64,000 nucleotides of DNA. It comes from JAICMB01 sp963795935. GTDB lineage: Bacteria; Acidobacteriota; Terriglobia; Bryobacterales; Bryobacteraceae. Each line of letters begins with the position of its first letter. The stretch's first letter is position 1. The notes under the pieces are model-generated. The model made no database searches, was not told the origin of the DNA, and saw nothing but the letters and a program-made list of their open reading frames with translations. The stretch spans positions 682,001 through 746,000 of the forward strand of contig CAWCJO010000004.1 of the NCBI GenBank assembly GCA_963795935.1, in the 5' to 3' direction. The position numbers and the translations under genes are program-made. Shown piece by piece: positions 53,753-62,280 of this stretch.

Positions 53753-54327
53753 GGACCATTATCATGGCGGGCATCTTTACATCGGCATCGCTTCTGGCCG
53801 CTTCGCAACACGTGACCGAAGGTCCCGCGAACAGCCCGGTCCGCGTCGTAATTTACGAGGACTTGCAGTGTCCGGACTGCGCCGCTTTCCGGCAGGTACT
53901 CGATGAGAAGCTGCTGCCGAGATACCGATCGATGGTGACGTTCGAGCATCGCGATTTCCCGCTCGCCAAGCACGCTTGGGCGCGCCGGGCTGCCATTGCG
54001 GGGCGCTTCATCGCGGAGACGAAGCCGACGGTGGCGGGCGATTACCGCAGCTTCGTGATGGCGCATCAGGACGAGATCACTGCCGCCAATTTCAACGACA
54101 TTCTTGAGCGCTACGCCAAAGAGCACGGTATTGATCCGGCGCAAGCGGTGGCCTCCGAAGAGGACCCCAAGCTCGCCGCTGCCGTGCAGGCCGACTTTGA
54201 AGAAGGCGTGGCGCGGGGGATCGCGCACACACCCACGGTGCTCGTGAACGGCCGGCCTTTCGTCGAGCACTTCACCTACGAAGAAGTCGCGCAAGCGATT
54301 GACGCCGAGCTTGCCGCAAACAAATAG
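53749..54327 (+). CDS. DsbA-like thiol oxidoreductase, exported
   Basis: 192 residues. Signal peptide MRTIIMAGIFTSASLLAAS. VRVVIYEDLQCPDCAAFRQVL gives an active site Cys41-Pro-Asp-Cys44, and GIAHTPTVLVNGRPF the cis-Pro loop. The helical insert MAHQDEITAANFNDILERYAKEHGID fits the Thioredoxin_4 / DsbA group. It works in disulfide formation or exchange in the periplasm. It overlaps both neighbours by a few bases. Confidence 0.88.
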   Translation: MRTIIMAGIFTSASLLAASQHVTEGPANSPVRVVIYEDLQCPDCAAFRQVLDEKLLPRYRSMVTFEHRDFPLAKHAWARRAAIAGRFIAETKPTVAGDYRSFVMAHQDEITAANFNDILERYAKEHGIDPAQAVASEEDPKLAAAVQADFEEGVARGIAHTPTVLVNGRPFVEHFTYEEVAQAIDAELAANK

Positions 54328-55060
54328 ACCGGTTGCGCTCGTAACGGGGGCGAGTCGCGGCATCGGCCGCGCGATCGCCATCGAGTTGTCGAAGACGCAT
54401 CAAGTGGCCGGGACGTTTCGCGGACGGCGCGACGCCGCCGAATCGCTGGCGTCCCAAACCGGCGCGGACGTGTTTCAGAGCGATGTTTCATCGGCGGCGG
54501 ACCGGCGCGCGCTGCTTGAAACCGTGCGCAGCCGCTACGGCCGTCTGGATCTGTTGGTCAACAACGCCGGAATGGCCCCTCGCGAACGCCGCGATATCCT
54601 CGAAGCGAGCGAAGAAAGCTTCGAGGAGCTGATCGCAACAAATCTCAAGGGACCTCATTTCCTGACCCAAGGCATCGCGCGCTGGATGGTCGAGCGGCGG
54701 GGCGGAGGCCGCATCGTCTTCGTGACCTCCATTTCGAGCTACGCGGCGTCGGTAAACCGCGCCGAGTATTGCATCTCAAAAGCCGGGCTGAGCATGAGCG
54801 TGGCGCTCTACGCCCAACGGCTGGCCAAGCACAACATTGCAGTGTTCGAGATACGGCCCGGCATCATTCGCACGGACATGACGGCTGCCGTCGCGAGCGC
54901 CTACGAGGATCGCATCGCCCAGGGTCTGCTACCGCAGCCTCGCATGGGCGAACCGGACGATGTGGCTCGCGCCGTGCGGGCCATCGCCGATGGGCTGCTC
55001 GATTATTCGACCGGCCAGGTGATTGATGTCGACGGAGGCTTTCACCTGCGCGGTCTCTGA
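54299..55060 (+). CDS. short-chain dehydrogenase/reductase, FabG-like
   Basis: 253 residues from TTG 54299 (a TTG at 54311 is also possible), overlapping the DsbA-like gene. Cofactor motif VALVTGASRGIGRA, NNAGM, catalytic Ser-Tyr-Lys in SISSYAASVNRAEYCISKAG, then FEIRPGIIRTDMT and the end GQVIDVDGGFHLRGL. NADP- or NAD-linked alcohol/ketone reductase, nearest in look to 3-oxoacyl-ACP reductases or sugar-linked SDRs. Substrate unknown. Confidence 0.88.
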   Translation: MTPSLPQTNRPVALVTGASRGIGRAIAIELSKTHQVAGTFRGRRDAAESLASQTGADVFQSDVSSAADRRALLETVRSRYGRLDLLVNNAGMAPRERRDILEASEESFEELIATNLKGPHFLTQGIARWMVERRGGGRIVFVTSISSYAASVNRAEYCISKAGLSMSVALYAQRLAKHNIAVFEIRPGIIRTDMTAAVASAYEDRIAQGLLPQPRMGEPDDVARAVRAIADGLLDYSTGQVIDVDGGFHLRGL

Positions 55061-55062
55061 TC

Positions 55063-56226
55063 TCAGGCGTTCAGGGCATCGGCGAGGAAAGGCAGCCCGC
55101 GGACGCCGTGGAACTCGTGCACCCCTGAGAAGATCTCCTGTTGCACGTTTTCCGGAACCCCGAAAACCTCGTAGACTTTTTTGACGCGGCCATAGCTCTC
55201 CCGCGTAGCGGCCACGGGAAAGATCGGATCGCGGTCGCCGCCTTCGGAAAATAATGGCCGCGGAGCGATCAACCCCGCGACATCGTACTGCTCGGCCCAA
55301 TTGAGGATGCCCGGAACGTAGTTGTCCATGCAGTGCGACAAGCTCATGATACTGTCGCGAAAGGTGTTGAGATAGCCGCTGACGAAGGCCGCTTTGATGC
55401 GCTGGTCGAGCGCGGCGGAGAAAAGCGTGCACGTGCCGCCCCCGGAGATGCCCATGCATCCGACGCGCTGCCGGTCCAGCTCCGGCCGCGTTGCGACCCA
55501 GTCGATGGCCCGCATGGTGTCGTAGACGCGCCACCCGATCATGGTTTCGCCGAGCAACAGGGCGGAGCCGGCAGTCGGCTGGCACGCCGTGGCCTTCAAT
55601 CCGTGCGCCGCGGTGCGGGCATCGCGGCGGCAGCCGAACGCCATGGGCTCGATCGCGACCGCCGCCAATCCATGCTCGACGGCTTGAATCGCAAAATCAC
55701 GCTGGTAGCCGGGCTTGCCGGTGCGGTCGTTGCCGTGCTCGTCGATGCCCACGATGTCGTCCACGCCGCGCCCGTGACCCGGGATGCAGATCACCGTCGC
55801 GTGCGGCGACGCGGACGCAGTGGGGGTCAACAAATAACCGAGCACGCCGACGCCGGGCCGGCTCTCGAAAACGAACTTCTCGCGCTTGTATGCCGGAAAC
55901 ATGCGTATGTCCAGCGTTTGTGGATTCAGCGGAGAACGGGTGACGGGGAAGCCCCCCACAAGCTCGATCACCTTCGCTCGAAGCTGCCGCTGCCACGCTT
56001 CGGCCTGCTTGCGCGTGGTCGCCGCGTAGGTGAGCTTCAGCGGAGCCTTAGCGCGGCGCTGCAGGGTCCAGGCGACCGGATCGAATTCTTGCGCGTCCAC
56101 CTTGGACTTGAATCCTCCAAGCGCGCCGGTGTACTCGGGCTCTGACTTGGCGGCGCTATCCTGAGCGCGCAACGCCGCTCCGGCGACCGCCGCAAACCCG
56201 AGTTCACGCCGCGAGATTTTTGTCAT
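55063..56226 (-). CDS. Tat-exported alpha/beta hydrolase (acetyl-esterase-like)
   Basis: 387 residues with a Tat signal (SRRELGFAAVAGAALRAQ). Nucleophile motif GISGGGT with Ser261, an oxyanion loop VICIPGHGRGVDDIVG, acid near GGDRDPIFPV and His in VHEFHGVRG. This is the group of large dienelactone-/acetylxylan-esterase-like hydrolases common in Acidobacteria, often linked with plant polymer breakdown. It converges on the SDR gene with a 2-base gap. Confidence 0.85.
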   Translation of the reverse strand: MTKISRRELGFAAVAGAALRAQDSAAKSEPEYTGALGGFKSKVDAQEFDPVAWTLQRRAKAPLKLTYAATTRKQAEAWQRQLRAKVIELVGGFPVTRSPLNPQTLDIRMFPAYKREKFVFESRPGVGVLGYLLTPTASASPHATVICIPGHGRGVDDIVGIDEHGNDRTGKPGYQRDFAIQAVEHGLAAVAIEPMAFGCRRDARTAAHGLKATACQPTAGSALLLGETMIGWRVYDTMRAIDWVATRPELDRQRVGCMGISGGGTCTLFSAALDQRIKAAFVSGYLNTFRDSIMSLSHCMDNYVPGILNWAEQYDVAGLIAPRPLFSEGGDRDPIFPVAATRESYGRVKKVYEVFGVPENVQQEIFSGVHEFHGVRGLPFLADALNA

Positions 56227-56239
56227 AAATTGGTTCCCT

Positions 56240-56316
56240 TGGTAGGGACGGGCAGATTCGAACTGCCGACCTGTCGCTTAGGAGGCGACCGCTCTATCCA
56301 TCTGAGCTACGTCCCC
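56240..56316 (-). tRNA. tRNA-Arg(CCT)
   Basis: 77 bases including CCA. Acceptor GGGGACG against CGTCCCT with a G-T first pair; anticodon loop CTCCTAA (CCT), stem GTCGC/GCGAC; T arm GGCAG-TTCGAAT-CTGCC. Standard Arg isoacceptor for AGG. Confidence 0.95.
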
Positions 56317-56328
56317 GCTACCCCGATC

Positions 56329-57558
56329 TTACCAACGCTTCAGACCCTTGCGGCCTATGTCTTTGCGGTAATGCATGCCCGCGAAGTGAATCCTGTCCAT
56401 GCCGTCGTAGGCGTTGCCGATGGCCGCAGCCAGGTCCGTGCCCGCGGCGGTGACGCCCAGGACGCGCCCGCCGGCGGTGGTCAGAACATTGTCGATGAGT
56501 TTTGTTCCGGCCTGAAAGACGATGGCGTCGGGCACCTGATCGAGTCCGGTTATGGCATCGCCGGTGCGGGACTTTGCCGGATACCCCTCGGCCGCCGCAA
56601 CGACGCACACCGACGGCTCCTCCGCCCACTCGATCGTTTCGGCCGGGAGGGCGCCACGCGCGGCGGCTTCCAGGTACGGAACGAAATCCGACCGCATGCG
56701 GTGCATTAGGACCTGCGCTTCGGGATCGCCCAGGCGGGCGTTGAATTCGAGGACCTTGGGCCCATCGTCGGTCATCATCAGGCCAGCGTAAAGAAAACCC
56801 GTGAAGGGCTCGCCTTCAAAGCGCATTCGATCCACGGCGGGCAAAATAATGGTGTCCATCACGCCGCGAGTTTCTTGTTCGCTCAGGATGCGGCCATCCG
56901 AGTAAGCGCCCATGCCTCCCGTGTTGGGTCCGCTATCGCCGTCGTTCAGGGCTTTGTGGTCCTGCGAGGGCGCGAGCGGCAGGACGCGATCACCGTCGCT
57001 GAGGACAATGAAGCTCACTTCTTCGCCTGCGAGGAATTCTTCTATGACGAGGGTCGAATTGGGCGCAAGCAGCTGTTCGGCCGCTTGTTCCGCTTCCTGC
57101 CTGGTATGCGCGACGACAACGCCTTTGCCCGCCATGAGACCGTCGGACTTGATAACGAGCGGCAGAGAAAATTCCCGCAGGGCGCCGCGCGCTTCATCCG
57201 CTGTACGGGCGATAGTGAAACGCGCCGTGGGTATGCCCGCGCGCAGCATGAACGTCTTGGCGAAGCCCTTGCTGCTTTCGAGCCGGGCAGCGGCGGCCGT
57301 CGGCCCCACGATCGGGCGATGCGCGGCGCGAAATTGATCGACAATGCCCGCGGCGAGCGGCGCTTCCGGCCCGACCACGGTCAAATCTGCCGCGATCGAT
57401 TCCGCCGCCGCGAAATAGTCCGTTGCGCCGAGGCACGTAGCAATCTGCGCGATTCCGGGGTTGCCTGGCGCCGCGTAGATCTCCGCGCCCGGGTGTTGCG
57501 CCAGCTTCCAGGTCAGGGCATGCTCCCGCCCGCCGCCGCCGATTACAAGTATTTTCAG
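56329..57558 (-). CDS. purD: phosphoribosylamine-glycine ligase
   Basis: Second step of purine synthesis (GAR synthetase), ATP-grasp. 409 residues. N-terminus KILVIGGGGREHALTWKLAQHPGAEIYAAPGNPGIAQIA, TVVGPEAPLAAGIVDQFR, FMLRAGIPTARF, LVIKSDGLMAGKGVVV, PSQDHKALNDGDSGPNTGGMGAYSDG, FNARLGDPEAQVLM. The frame is intact, but no ATG, GTG or TTG exists at the right place: the codon before KILVIGGGG is CTG (57558-57556), with GGAG 9 bases upstream, and an in-frame TAG 15 bases before it. So it starts at CTG, or a base is wrong. It lies head to head with mnmG. Confidence 0.93.
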   Translation of the reverse strand: MKILVIGGGGREHALTWKLAQHPGAEIYAAPGNPGIAQIATCLGATDYFAAAESIAADLTVVGPEAPLAAGIVDQFRAAHRPIVGPTAAAARLESSKGFAKTFMLRAGIPTARFTIARTADEARGALREFSLPLVIKSDGLMAGKGVVVAHTRQEAEQAAEQLLAPNSTLVIEEFLAGEEVSFIVLSDGDRVLPLAPSQDHKALNDGDSGPNTGGMGAYSDGRILSEQETRGVMDTIILPAVDRMRFEGEPFTGFLYAGLMMTDDGPKVLEFNARLGDPEAQVLMHRMRSDFVPYLEAAARGALPAETIEWAEEPSVCVVAAAEGYPAKSRTGDAITGLDQVPDAIVFQAGTKLIDNVLTTAGGRVLGVTAAGTDLAAAIGNAYDGMDRIHFAGMHYRKDIGRKGLKRW

Positions 57559-59459
57559 TGAGTTCTGCTCCAGCTAATAGAATAGAAGAAGTGGTAAATA
57601 CAGCGAAGTACGACGTTGTCGTCGTCGGCGCGGGCCATGCCGGGTGCGAAGCGGCGCGCGCGTGTGCCCGCATGGGCCTGCGCACCGCGATGATCACGAT
57701 GAACCTCGATTTGATCGCGCAGATGTCCTGCAACCCCGCGATCGGCGGGATCGCCAAGGGGCACCTGGTGCGCGAGATCGACGCCCTCGGCGGCGTCATG
57801 GGGGAAGTGACCGACGCCGTCGGCATCCAGTTCCGGCTGCTGAATACCAGCCGCGGACCCGCCGTGTGGTCGCCGCGCGCGCAGTGCGATAAAAAACAGT
57901 ACCGCATCAGGATGCGCCAGGTCCTCGAGCAGGAGCCAAACCTGCGGATTCTTCAAGCCGAAGTGGCCGAACTGATTATTGAAGACGGCGCGCGCCGCCG
58001 CGTCACCGGCGTTTTGCTGCGGGATGGCCGTGCGATCTCAAGTGGCGCTGTCATTATCACGACCGGTACGTTCTTGAATGGCCTGGCCCATGTCGGCGAG
58101 ATGAAGTATAGTTGCGGCCGCAATGGCGAGGCGCCGTCGAACTTGCTCGGTGATCAGTTGAGGGGGCTTGGCTTGGGTTGGACACGGCTGAAAACCGGCA
58201 CTCCGCCGCGCCTGGACGGCCGCACCATCGATTGGTCGCGCTTTGAGCCGCAAAGCGGGGACGCCGTTCCCACTCCTTTCTCGTTCCTGACTGATAAAAT
58301 CGAGCGGGAACAGGTGAAGTGTTATATAGCGTACACTTCTGACGCGACATTGCGGATTTTGCGCGAGGCCATTCCTCGTTCTCCGCTCTATAGCGGGCAA
58401 ATTGAGGGCGTTGGCCCTCGATATTGCCCTTCCATTGAAGATAAAGTCGTCAAATTTCCCGATAAATCACGCCACCAGCTTTTTCTTGAGCCCGAGGGCC
58501 TGGACACCTACGAAGTGTACGTCAACGGCATGTCCACCAGCATGCCAATTGACGTGCAGACCGCGATGGTGGCCTCGATCCCCGGGCTGGAAAATGCGGA
58601 AATGATGCGGCCAGGATATGCCATTGAATACGACGCAGTGGATCCCCGCGAACTCAAACATACGTTGGAGTTGAAAGCGATAGAGGGACTTTTTCTCGCC
58701 GGTCAGATCAACGGCACCTCCGGTTACGAGGAGGCGGGCTGCCAAGGCCTGCTGGCTGGGATCAACGCGGCCTTGAAGCTGAGCGGCGGCGAACCCCTTA
58801 TCGTGAAGCGCACCGAGGGCTACGTCGGGATCTTGGTCGACGATCTGATAAGCAAGGGCGCCGATGAGCCATACCGGATGTTCACTTCGCGCGCGGAGTT
58901 TCGTCTCCATCTTCGCATCGACAACGCCGACGAGCGGCTCACGGCGCATGGCCGGAGGTTCGGGCTTGTGGACGACCACCGCTGGAAGCGATACCTCGGA
59001 AAGCAGTCTCAAAAAGGGGCTTATACCCGTCTGCTGGAGGACACGCGTGCGGAGCCGAAGGTATTCGGGTATTTGGGTTTAGCGTCTGAAGACCGTCCCA
59101 CGCTGAAGCAATGGCTGCGTCGTCCGGAGGCGCGGATCGAGCAGCTTCGAGAGTGGCTCACGGTGCAGACACGGGAGGAGCCGGCACAAGGTGTGCTCAC
59201 GACGATTGAAACCGAAGCGAAGTACTCCGGCTATATCAGCCAGCAGGAGCGGCAGATGGAGCGGTTGAAGGATTCCGAGCGTCGCTGCATTCCCGAAGGC
59301 TTGGCGTTTGCGGGCATCCCAGGGTTGTCGACGGAGGTCAGGCAGAAGCTGGAGCGAGTGCGCCCTGAGACACTGGGCCAAGCCTCGCGCATTCCCGGTG
59401 TCACCCCGGCCGCAATCGCGGTCTTAGATGTGTACCTGAATTTGGCCGCCCGCGCCTAA
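57558..59459 (+). CDS. mnmG: tRNA uridine-5-carboxymethylaminomethyl modification enzyme MnmG (GidA)
   Basis: 633 residues. FAD motif YDVVVVGAGHAGCEAARACARMG, then CNPAIGGIAKGHLVREIDALGGVMG, LNTSRGPAVWSPRAQCDK, TGTFLNG, EEAGCQGLLAGINAA, LTAHGRRFGLVDD. With MnmE it modifies the wobble uridine of several tRNAs. The longest frame starts at GTG 57558; GTG 57591 (VNTAKYDVVVVG) is nearer the usual family start. At 57558 it would share one base with the purD start on the other strand. It heads mnmG-rsmG-parA-parB, the order common near the origin. Confidence 0.96.
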   Translation: MSSAPANRIEEVVNTAKYDVVVVGAGHAGCEAARACARMGLRTAMITMNLDLIAQMSCNPAIGGIAKGHLVREIDALGGVMGEVTDAVGIQFRLLNTSRGPAVWSPRAQCDKKQYRIRMRQVLEQEPNLRILQAEVAELIIEDGARRRVTGVLLRDGRAISSGAVIITTGTFLNGLAHVGEMKYSCGRNGEAPSNLLGDQLRGLGLGWTRLKTGTPPRLDGRTIDWSRFEPQSGDAVPTPFSFLTDKIEREQVKCYIAYTSDATLRILREAIPRSPLYSGQIEGVGPRYCPSIEDKVVKFPDKSRHQLFLEPEGLDTYEVYVNGMSTSMPIDVQTAMVASIPGLENAEMMRPGYAIEYDAVDPRELKHTLELKAIEGLFLAGQINGTSGYEEAGCQGLLAGINAALKLSGGEPLIVKRTEGYVGILVDDLISKGADEPYRMFTSRAEFRLHLRIDNADERLTAHGRRFGLVDDHRWKRYLGKQSQKGAYTRLLEDTRAEPKVFGYLGLASEDRPTLKQWLRRPEARIEQLREWLTVQTREEPAQGVLTTIETEAKYSGYISQQERQMERLKDSERRCIPEGLAFAGIPGLSTEVRQKLERVRPETLGQASRIPGVTPAAIAVLDVYLNLAARA

Positions 59460-59465
59460 GCCGCC

Positions 59466-60080
59466 ATGCCCGAGGATCTGTCGTGGTTCTCGGATCGGCT
59501 TCAGGCCACAATCGGGCCGTACGTTTCGCTGAACGAGGCCCAGATCCAGCTTCTCTATACGCACTATAAGGCGCTGCTGCTGTGGAATTCAAAGATGAAC
59601 CTTACCTCGGTCCGGTCACCGGAAGAGATCGTTGTGAGACATTACTGCGAATCGCTATTTTTTGCGGCGCACCTCCCGGCCGACGGCTCGGAAAGGTCGG
59701 TTGCGGACATCGGTTCCGGAGCGGGATTTCCAGGGCTTCCCCTAGCCGTTTTGCGGCCGGATTGGGACATCGCGCTGGTCGAGTCAAACATCCGCAAGGC
59801 CGTCTTTCTGCGTGAAAGCACGCGCGCGATTAGGAATATCCGGGTGGTGGCTGAGCGGGGGGAAGCCGTATCAACTTGTTTCGACTGGATCACCTCGCGA
59901 GCTGTCAAGCCGATGGAAGTACTCGCGCTGACGCCAGTATTATCGGCGCGCGCAGGGTTGCTGGTTGGGGGGAAGGATTGGAAACTCTTGCGCGGTATTT
60001 CCGATTTCAATTGGTCGGTTCCTGTTTTGGTTCCCTGGGGTGACCGAAGACTTTGCGTCTATGGTACTCGTTTCACGTGA
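59466..60080 (+). CDS. rsmG: 16S rRNA guanine-N7 methyltransferase RsmG (GidB)
   Basis: 204 residues. Methylates G527 of 16S rRNA. LLLWNSKMNLTSVRSPEEIVVRHYCESLFF, SAM motif VADIGSGAGFPGLPLAVLRPD, LVESNIRKAVFLRE, ITSRAVKPM. The end is short (VPWGDRRLCVYGTRFT) and the stop codon falls inside parS. It starts 6 bases after mnmG. Confidence 0.95.
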   Translation: MPEDLSWFSDRLQATIGPYVSLNEAQIQLLYTHYKALLLWNSKMNLTSVRSPEEIVVRHYCESLFFAAHLPADGSERSVADIGSGAGFPGLPLAVLRPDWDIALVESNIRKAVFLRESTRAIRNIRVVAERGEAVSTCFDWITSRAVKPMEVLALTPVLSARAGLLVGGKDWKLLRGISDFNWSVPVLVPWGDRRLCVYGTRFT

Positions 60081-60084
60081 AACG
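60069..60084. promoter_or_regulatory. parS centromere-like site
   Basis: CGTTTCACGTGAAACG, a perfect 16-base palindrome matching the parS consensus (TGTTTCACGTGAAACA) at 14 of 16 places, with only the outermost pair changed. ParB binds it and spreads, ParA moves the complex. It lies at the end of rsmG just before parA; the TGA of rsmG (60078-60080) is part of the site. Confidence 0.9.
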
Positions 60085-60105
60085 TGGTGTGTTACGCTCG
60101 ATGCA

Positions 60106-60900
60106 TTGGGAAAAGTAATTGCGATCGCCAACCAAAAGGGCGGCGTCGGAAAAACGACCACCGCCATTAACCTCGCCGCTTCCCTCGCCGCTAACGATCT
60201 TAAGGTCCTGCTTGTCGATTCCGACCCTCAAGGCAATGCTACGACTGGTCTGGGCATCAAGAAAGACGGCGACCGCCCGACCACCTATAATGTCCTGCTA
60301 GGTCAAACCGAGATCACGGAAGCGATCCAGCCCACCGAATTTGAGGGTCTCAGCGTCCTGCCCGCGGACAAGAACCTTGTGGCTGCCAACATAGAGCTCG
60401 TTGACAGTGAAGCGCGCGAGGCCCAATTACGTCAGCGCCTATCCACTATCCGCAACCTGTTCCAGTTTATTCTCATCGACTGCCCTCCGGCCCTGGATTT
60501 GTTGACTTTAAACGCCTTGGTTGCGGCGGATTCCGTTCTCATCCCGATTCAATGCGAATTCTTCGCTCTCGAAGGAATCTCGCAGTTGCTGGACACCATC
60601 GATCGTGTAAACGCCTCATTTCAACACCATCTCAAGGTCGAGGGCGTGCTCCTGACCATGTATGACGACCGCATGAACTTGACCCGTCAGGTCGCGGACG
60701 ACCTGCGCGAATTCTTCGAAGATGAAGTCTTCAAAACTGTGATTCCGCGCAGTATCCGTCTCGCCGAAGCCCCCAGCTTTGGAAAGCCCATCATTTCCTA
60801 CGACGTGCGCTCCCGCGGCGCGGAGAGCTACATTCAGCTTGCAAAGGAGATTCTGGCCAGTGAACAAGGCCGCAGACAAGCCACGCAAAGTTCTCGGTAG
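60106..60900 (+). CDS. parA: chromosome-partitioning ATPase ParA (Soj)
   Basis: 264 residues from TTG 60106 (GKVIAIANQKGGVGKTTTAINLAASL). An ATG at 60061 would add 15 residues, read through parS (VSRET). Deviant Walker A KGGVGKTT, Walker A' LLVDSDPQGN, Walker B ILIDCPPALDLLTLNAL, QCEFFALEGISQLLDTI. It forms a gradient over the nucleoid to pull ParB-parS. It overlaps parB by 41 bases. Confidence 0.96.
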   Translation: MGKVIAIANQKGGVGKTTTAINLAASLAANDLKVLLVDSDPQGNATTGLGIKKDGDRPTTYNVLLGQTEITEAIQPTEFEGLSVLPADKNLVAANIELVDSEAREAQLRQRLSTIRNLFQFILIDCPPALDLLTLNALVAADSVLIPIQCEFFALEGISQLLDTIDRVNASFQHHLKVEGVLLTMYDDRMNLTRQVADDLREFFEDEVFKTVIPRSIRLAEAPSFGKPIISYDVRSRGAESYIQLAKEILASEQGRRQATQSSR

Positions 60901-61804
60901 AGGTCTCTCCTCGCTCCTCCCGGCAACTCGGACCGCAAGCTCCGATTTCACCGCCGCTGATCGCGCATTCGGCGAAAACAAGCCGCCGCGAGAAGATCAG
61001 GTGGATACGTCCGGCGGCATTCGATCGATACCCTTGACCCAAATCGATCCCAATCCGCTGCAGCCCAGAACGACGTTCGACCCGGCGCGCCTCCAGGAAC
61101 TCGCGCAATCTATCGAGTCCAATGGTCTTATTCAGCCACTTATTCTCCGCCGCAAAGGAGACCGCTTCGAGCTCGTCGCTGGAGAACGCCGCCTGCGCGC
61201 CGCGAAGCTCGCCGGTCTCGACGCAGTCCCGTCCATCATTCAGGATTATACCGACGACCGCGTTCTTGAGGTCGCACTCATCGAGAACATCCAGCGCGAA
61301 GATTTGAACCCGATCGAAACGGCGCAGGCGCTCGAGCGGCTGGCCCGCGAGTTGAATCTCAGCCACGAAGAGATCGGCCGCCGCACCGGGAAAGACCGCA
61401 CTACCATCACGAACCTGCTACGGCTTCTCCGCCTTCCCGCCGACATTCAATTACTGATTGCAGAGCGCCGCCTTTCCATGGGCCACGCGCGGGCCATTCT
61501 CGGTTTGCCTGACGAACAATCACAGCTCAACCTGGCGAACAAGACCGCCGCCCATGGATATTCTGTTCGTCAGGTCGAGCGAATGGTCCAACAGGCGACG
61601 GAAAAGCGGGAATCGGACGGGGAAAAGCCTGAACCGAAACAGGATGCCAACACCAAGGCCGCGATTCTGGAACTGGAGAGCACGCTCGGGACGCGCGTTC
61701 GGATTACGGAGAAGACAGATCAGCGCGGCCGCATCGAGATTGAATACTACTCGCAGGACGACCTGCAGCGCATCTACGAACACATCGTGCGGCCACAACA
61801 GTAA
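60860..61804 (+). CDS. parB: chromosome-partitioning protein ParB (Spo0J)
   Basis: 314 residues from GTG 60860 (NKAADKPRKVLGRGLSSLLP) behind AAGGAG, inside the end of parA. CTP-binding part IRSIPLTQIDPNPLQPRTTFDPARLQELAQSI, VAGERRLRAAKLAGLDAVP, ALIENIQREDLNPIETAQAL; helix-turn-helix LSHEEIGRRTGKDRTTITNLLRLLRLP; end LGTRVRITEKTDQRGRIEIEYYSQDDLQRIYEHI. Fully intact. Confidence 0.97.
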   Translation: MNKAADKPRKVLGRGLSSLLPATRTASSDFTAADRAFGENKPPREDQVDTSGGIRSIPLTQIDPNPLQPRTTFDPARLQELAQSIESNGLIQPLILRRKGDRFELVAGERRLRAAKLAGLDAVPSIIQDYTDDRVLEVALIENIQREDLNPIETAQALERLARELNLSHEEIGRRTGKDRTTITNLLRLLRLPADIQLLIAERRLSMGHARAILGLPDEQSQLNLANKTAAHGYSVRQVERMVQQATEKRESDGEKPEPKQDANTKAAILELESTLGTRVRITEKTDQRGRIEIEYYSQDDLQRIYEHIVRPQQ

Positions 61805-61826
61805 TTCACATTACTATCTTGTGGAT

Positions 61827-61903
61827 TGGTGCCGGCGGAAGGAGTCGAACCTTCGACCTACGGATTATGAGACCGTCGCTCTAACCACCTGAGCTACACC
61901 GGC
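61827..61903 (-). tRNA. tRNA-Met(CAT), elongator
   Basis: 77 bases including CCA. Acceptor GCCGGTG against CGCCGGC, first pair G-C so not initiator; anticodon CTCATAA; T arm GAAGG-TTCGACT-CCTTC. Ile2 with lysidine cannot be excluded. Confidence 0.9.
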
Positions 61904-62280
61904 ACAAGTACTTTCCTCCTCATGGTATGTGCCGCTCCGGCCCCTTGTCAACGCGCCTCCGGCCCATGGTTGCACGTTACCTATTGACAGAAATGCGACA
62001 TTATATTACCTTAATAGCAGGCGCCGGTTAATTGATTATCGGAGCCCGTTAATTATAGGAGGTTCTATAGATAACGACCAGCACATGGGACGACTACCGG
62101 CTTCCTTAGCTTGCGATGCGACAACCTGACTTACAGCCGAACGCGCCATTTGTAGTTCGGCAACGTCTAGCCGCTAGCTAACAAGTCGGCGCACCGCGAT
62201 CGGGTCGTCGGCGGTCGCCCCATACTTAAACGCTCCGTCTCATTTGACACCCTCTTCCCCTCTCCGATAGATTCGTTCTA
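61904..62280. other. intergenic upstream of the Wzt gene; possible promoter, no gene
   Basis: 377 bases. TTGACA at 61984-61989 is a clear -35 box, but the best -10 at 17 bases (TACCTT) is weak, and TATATT lies only 12 bases away. A more AT-rich stretch follows. No conserved reading frame was found. Confidence 0.4.

Noticed and set aside
61984..62012. TTGACA with a -10 box as the wzt promoter
   Set aside because: The -35 box is perfect, but the -10 choices are either weak (TACCTT) or at wrong distance (TATATT at 12). Not listed as a promoter on its own.
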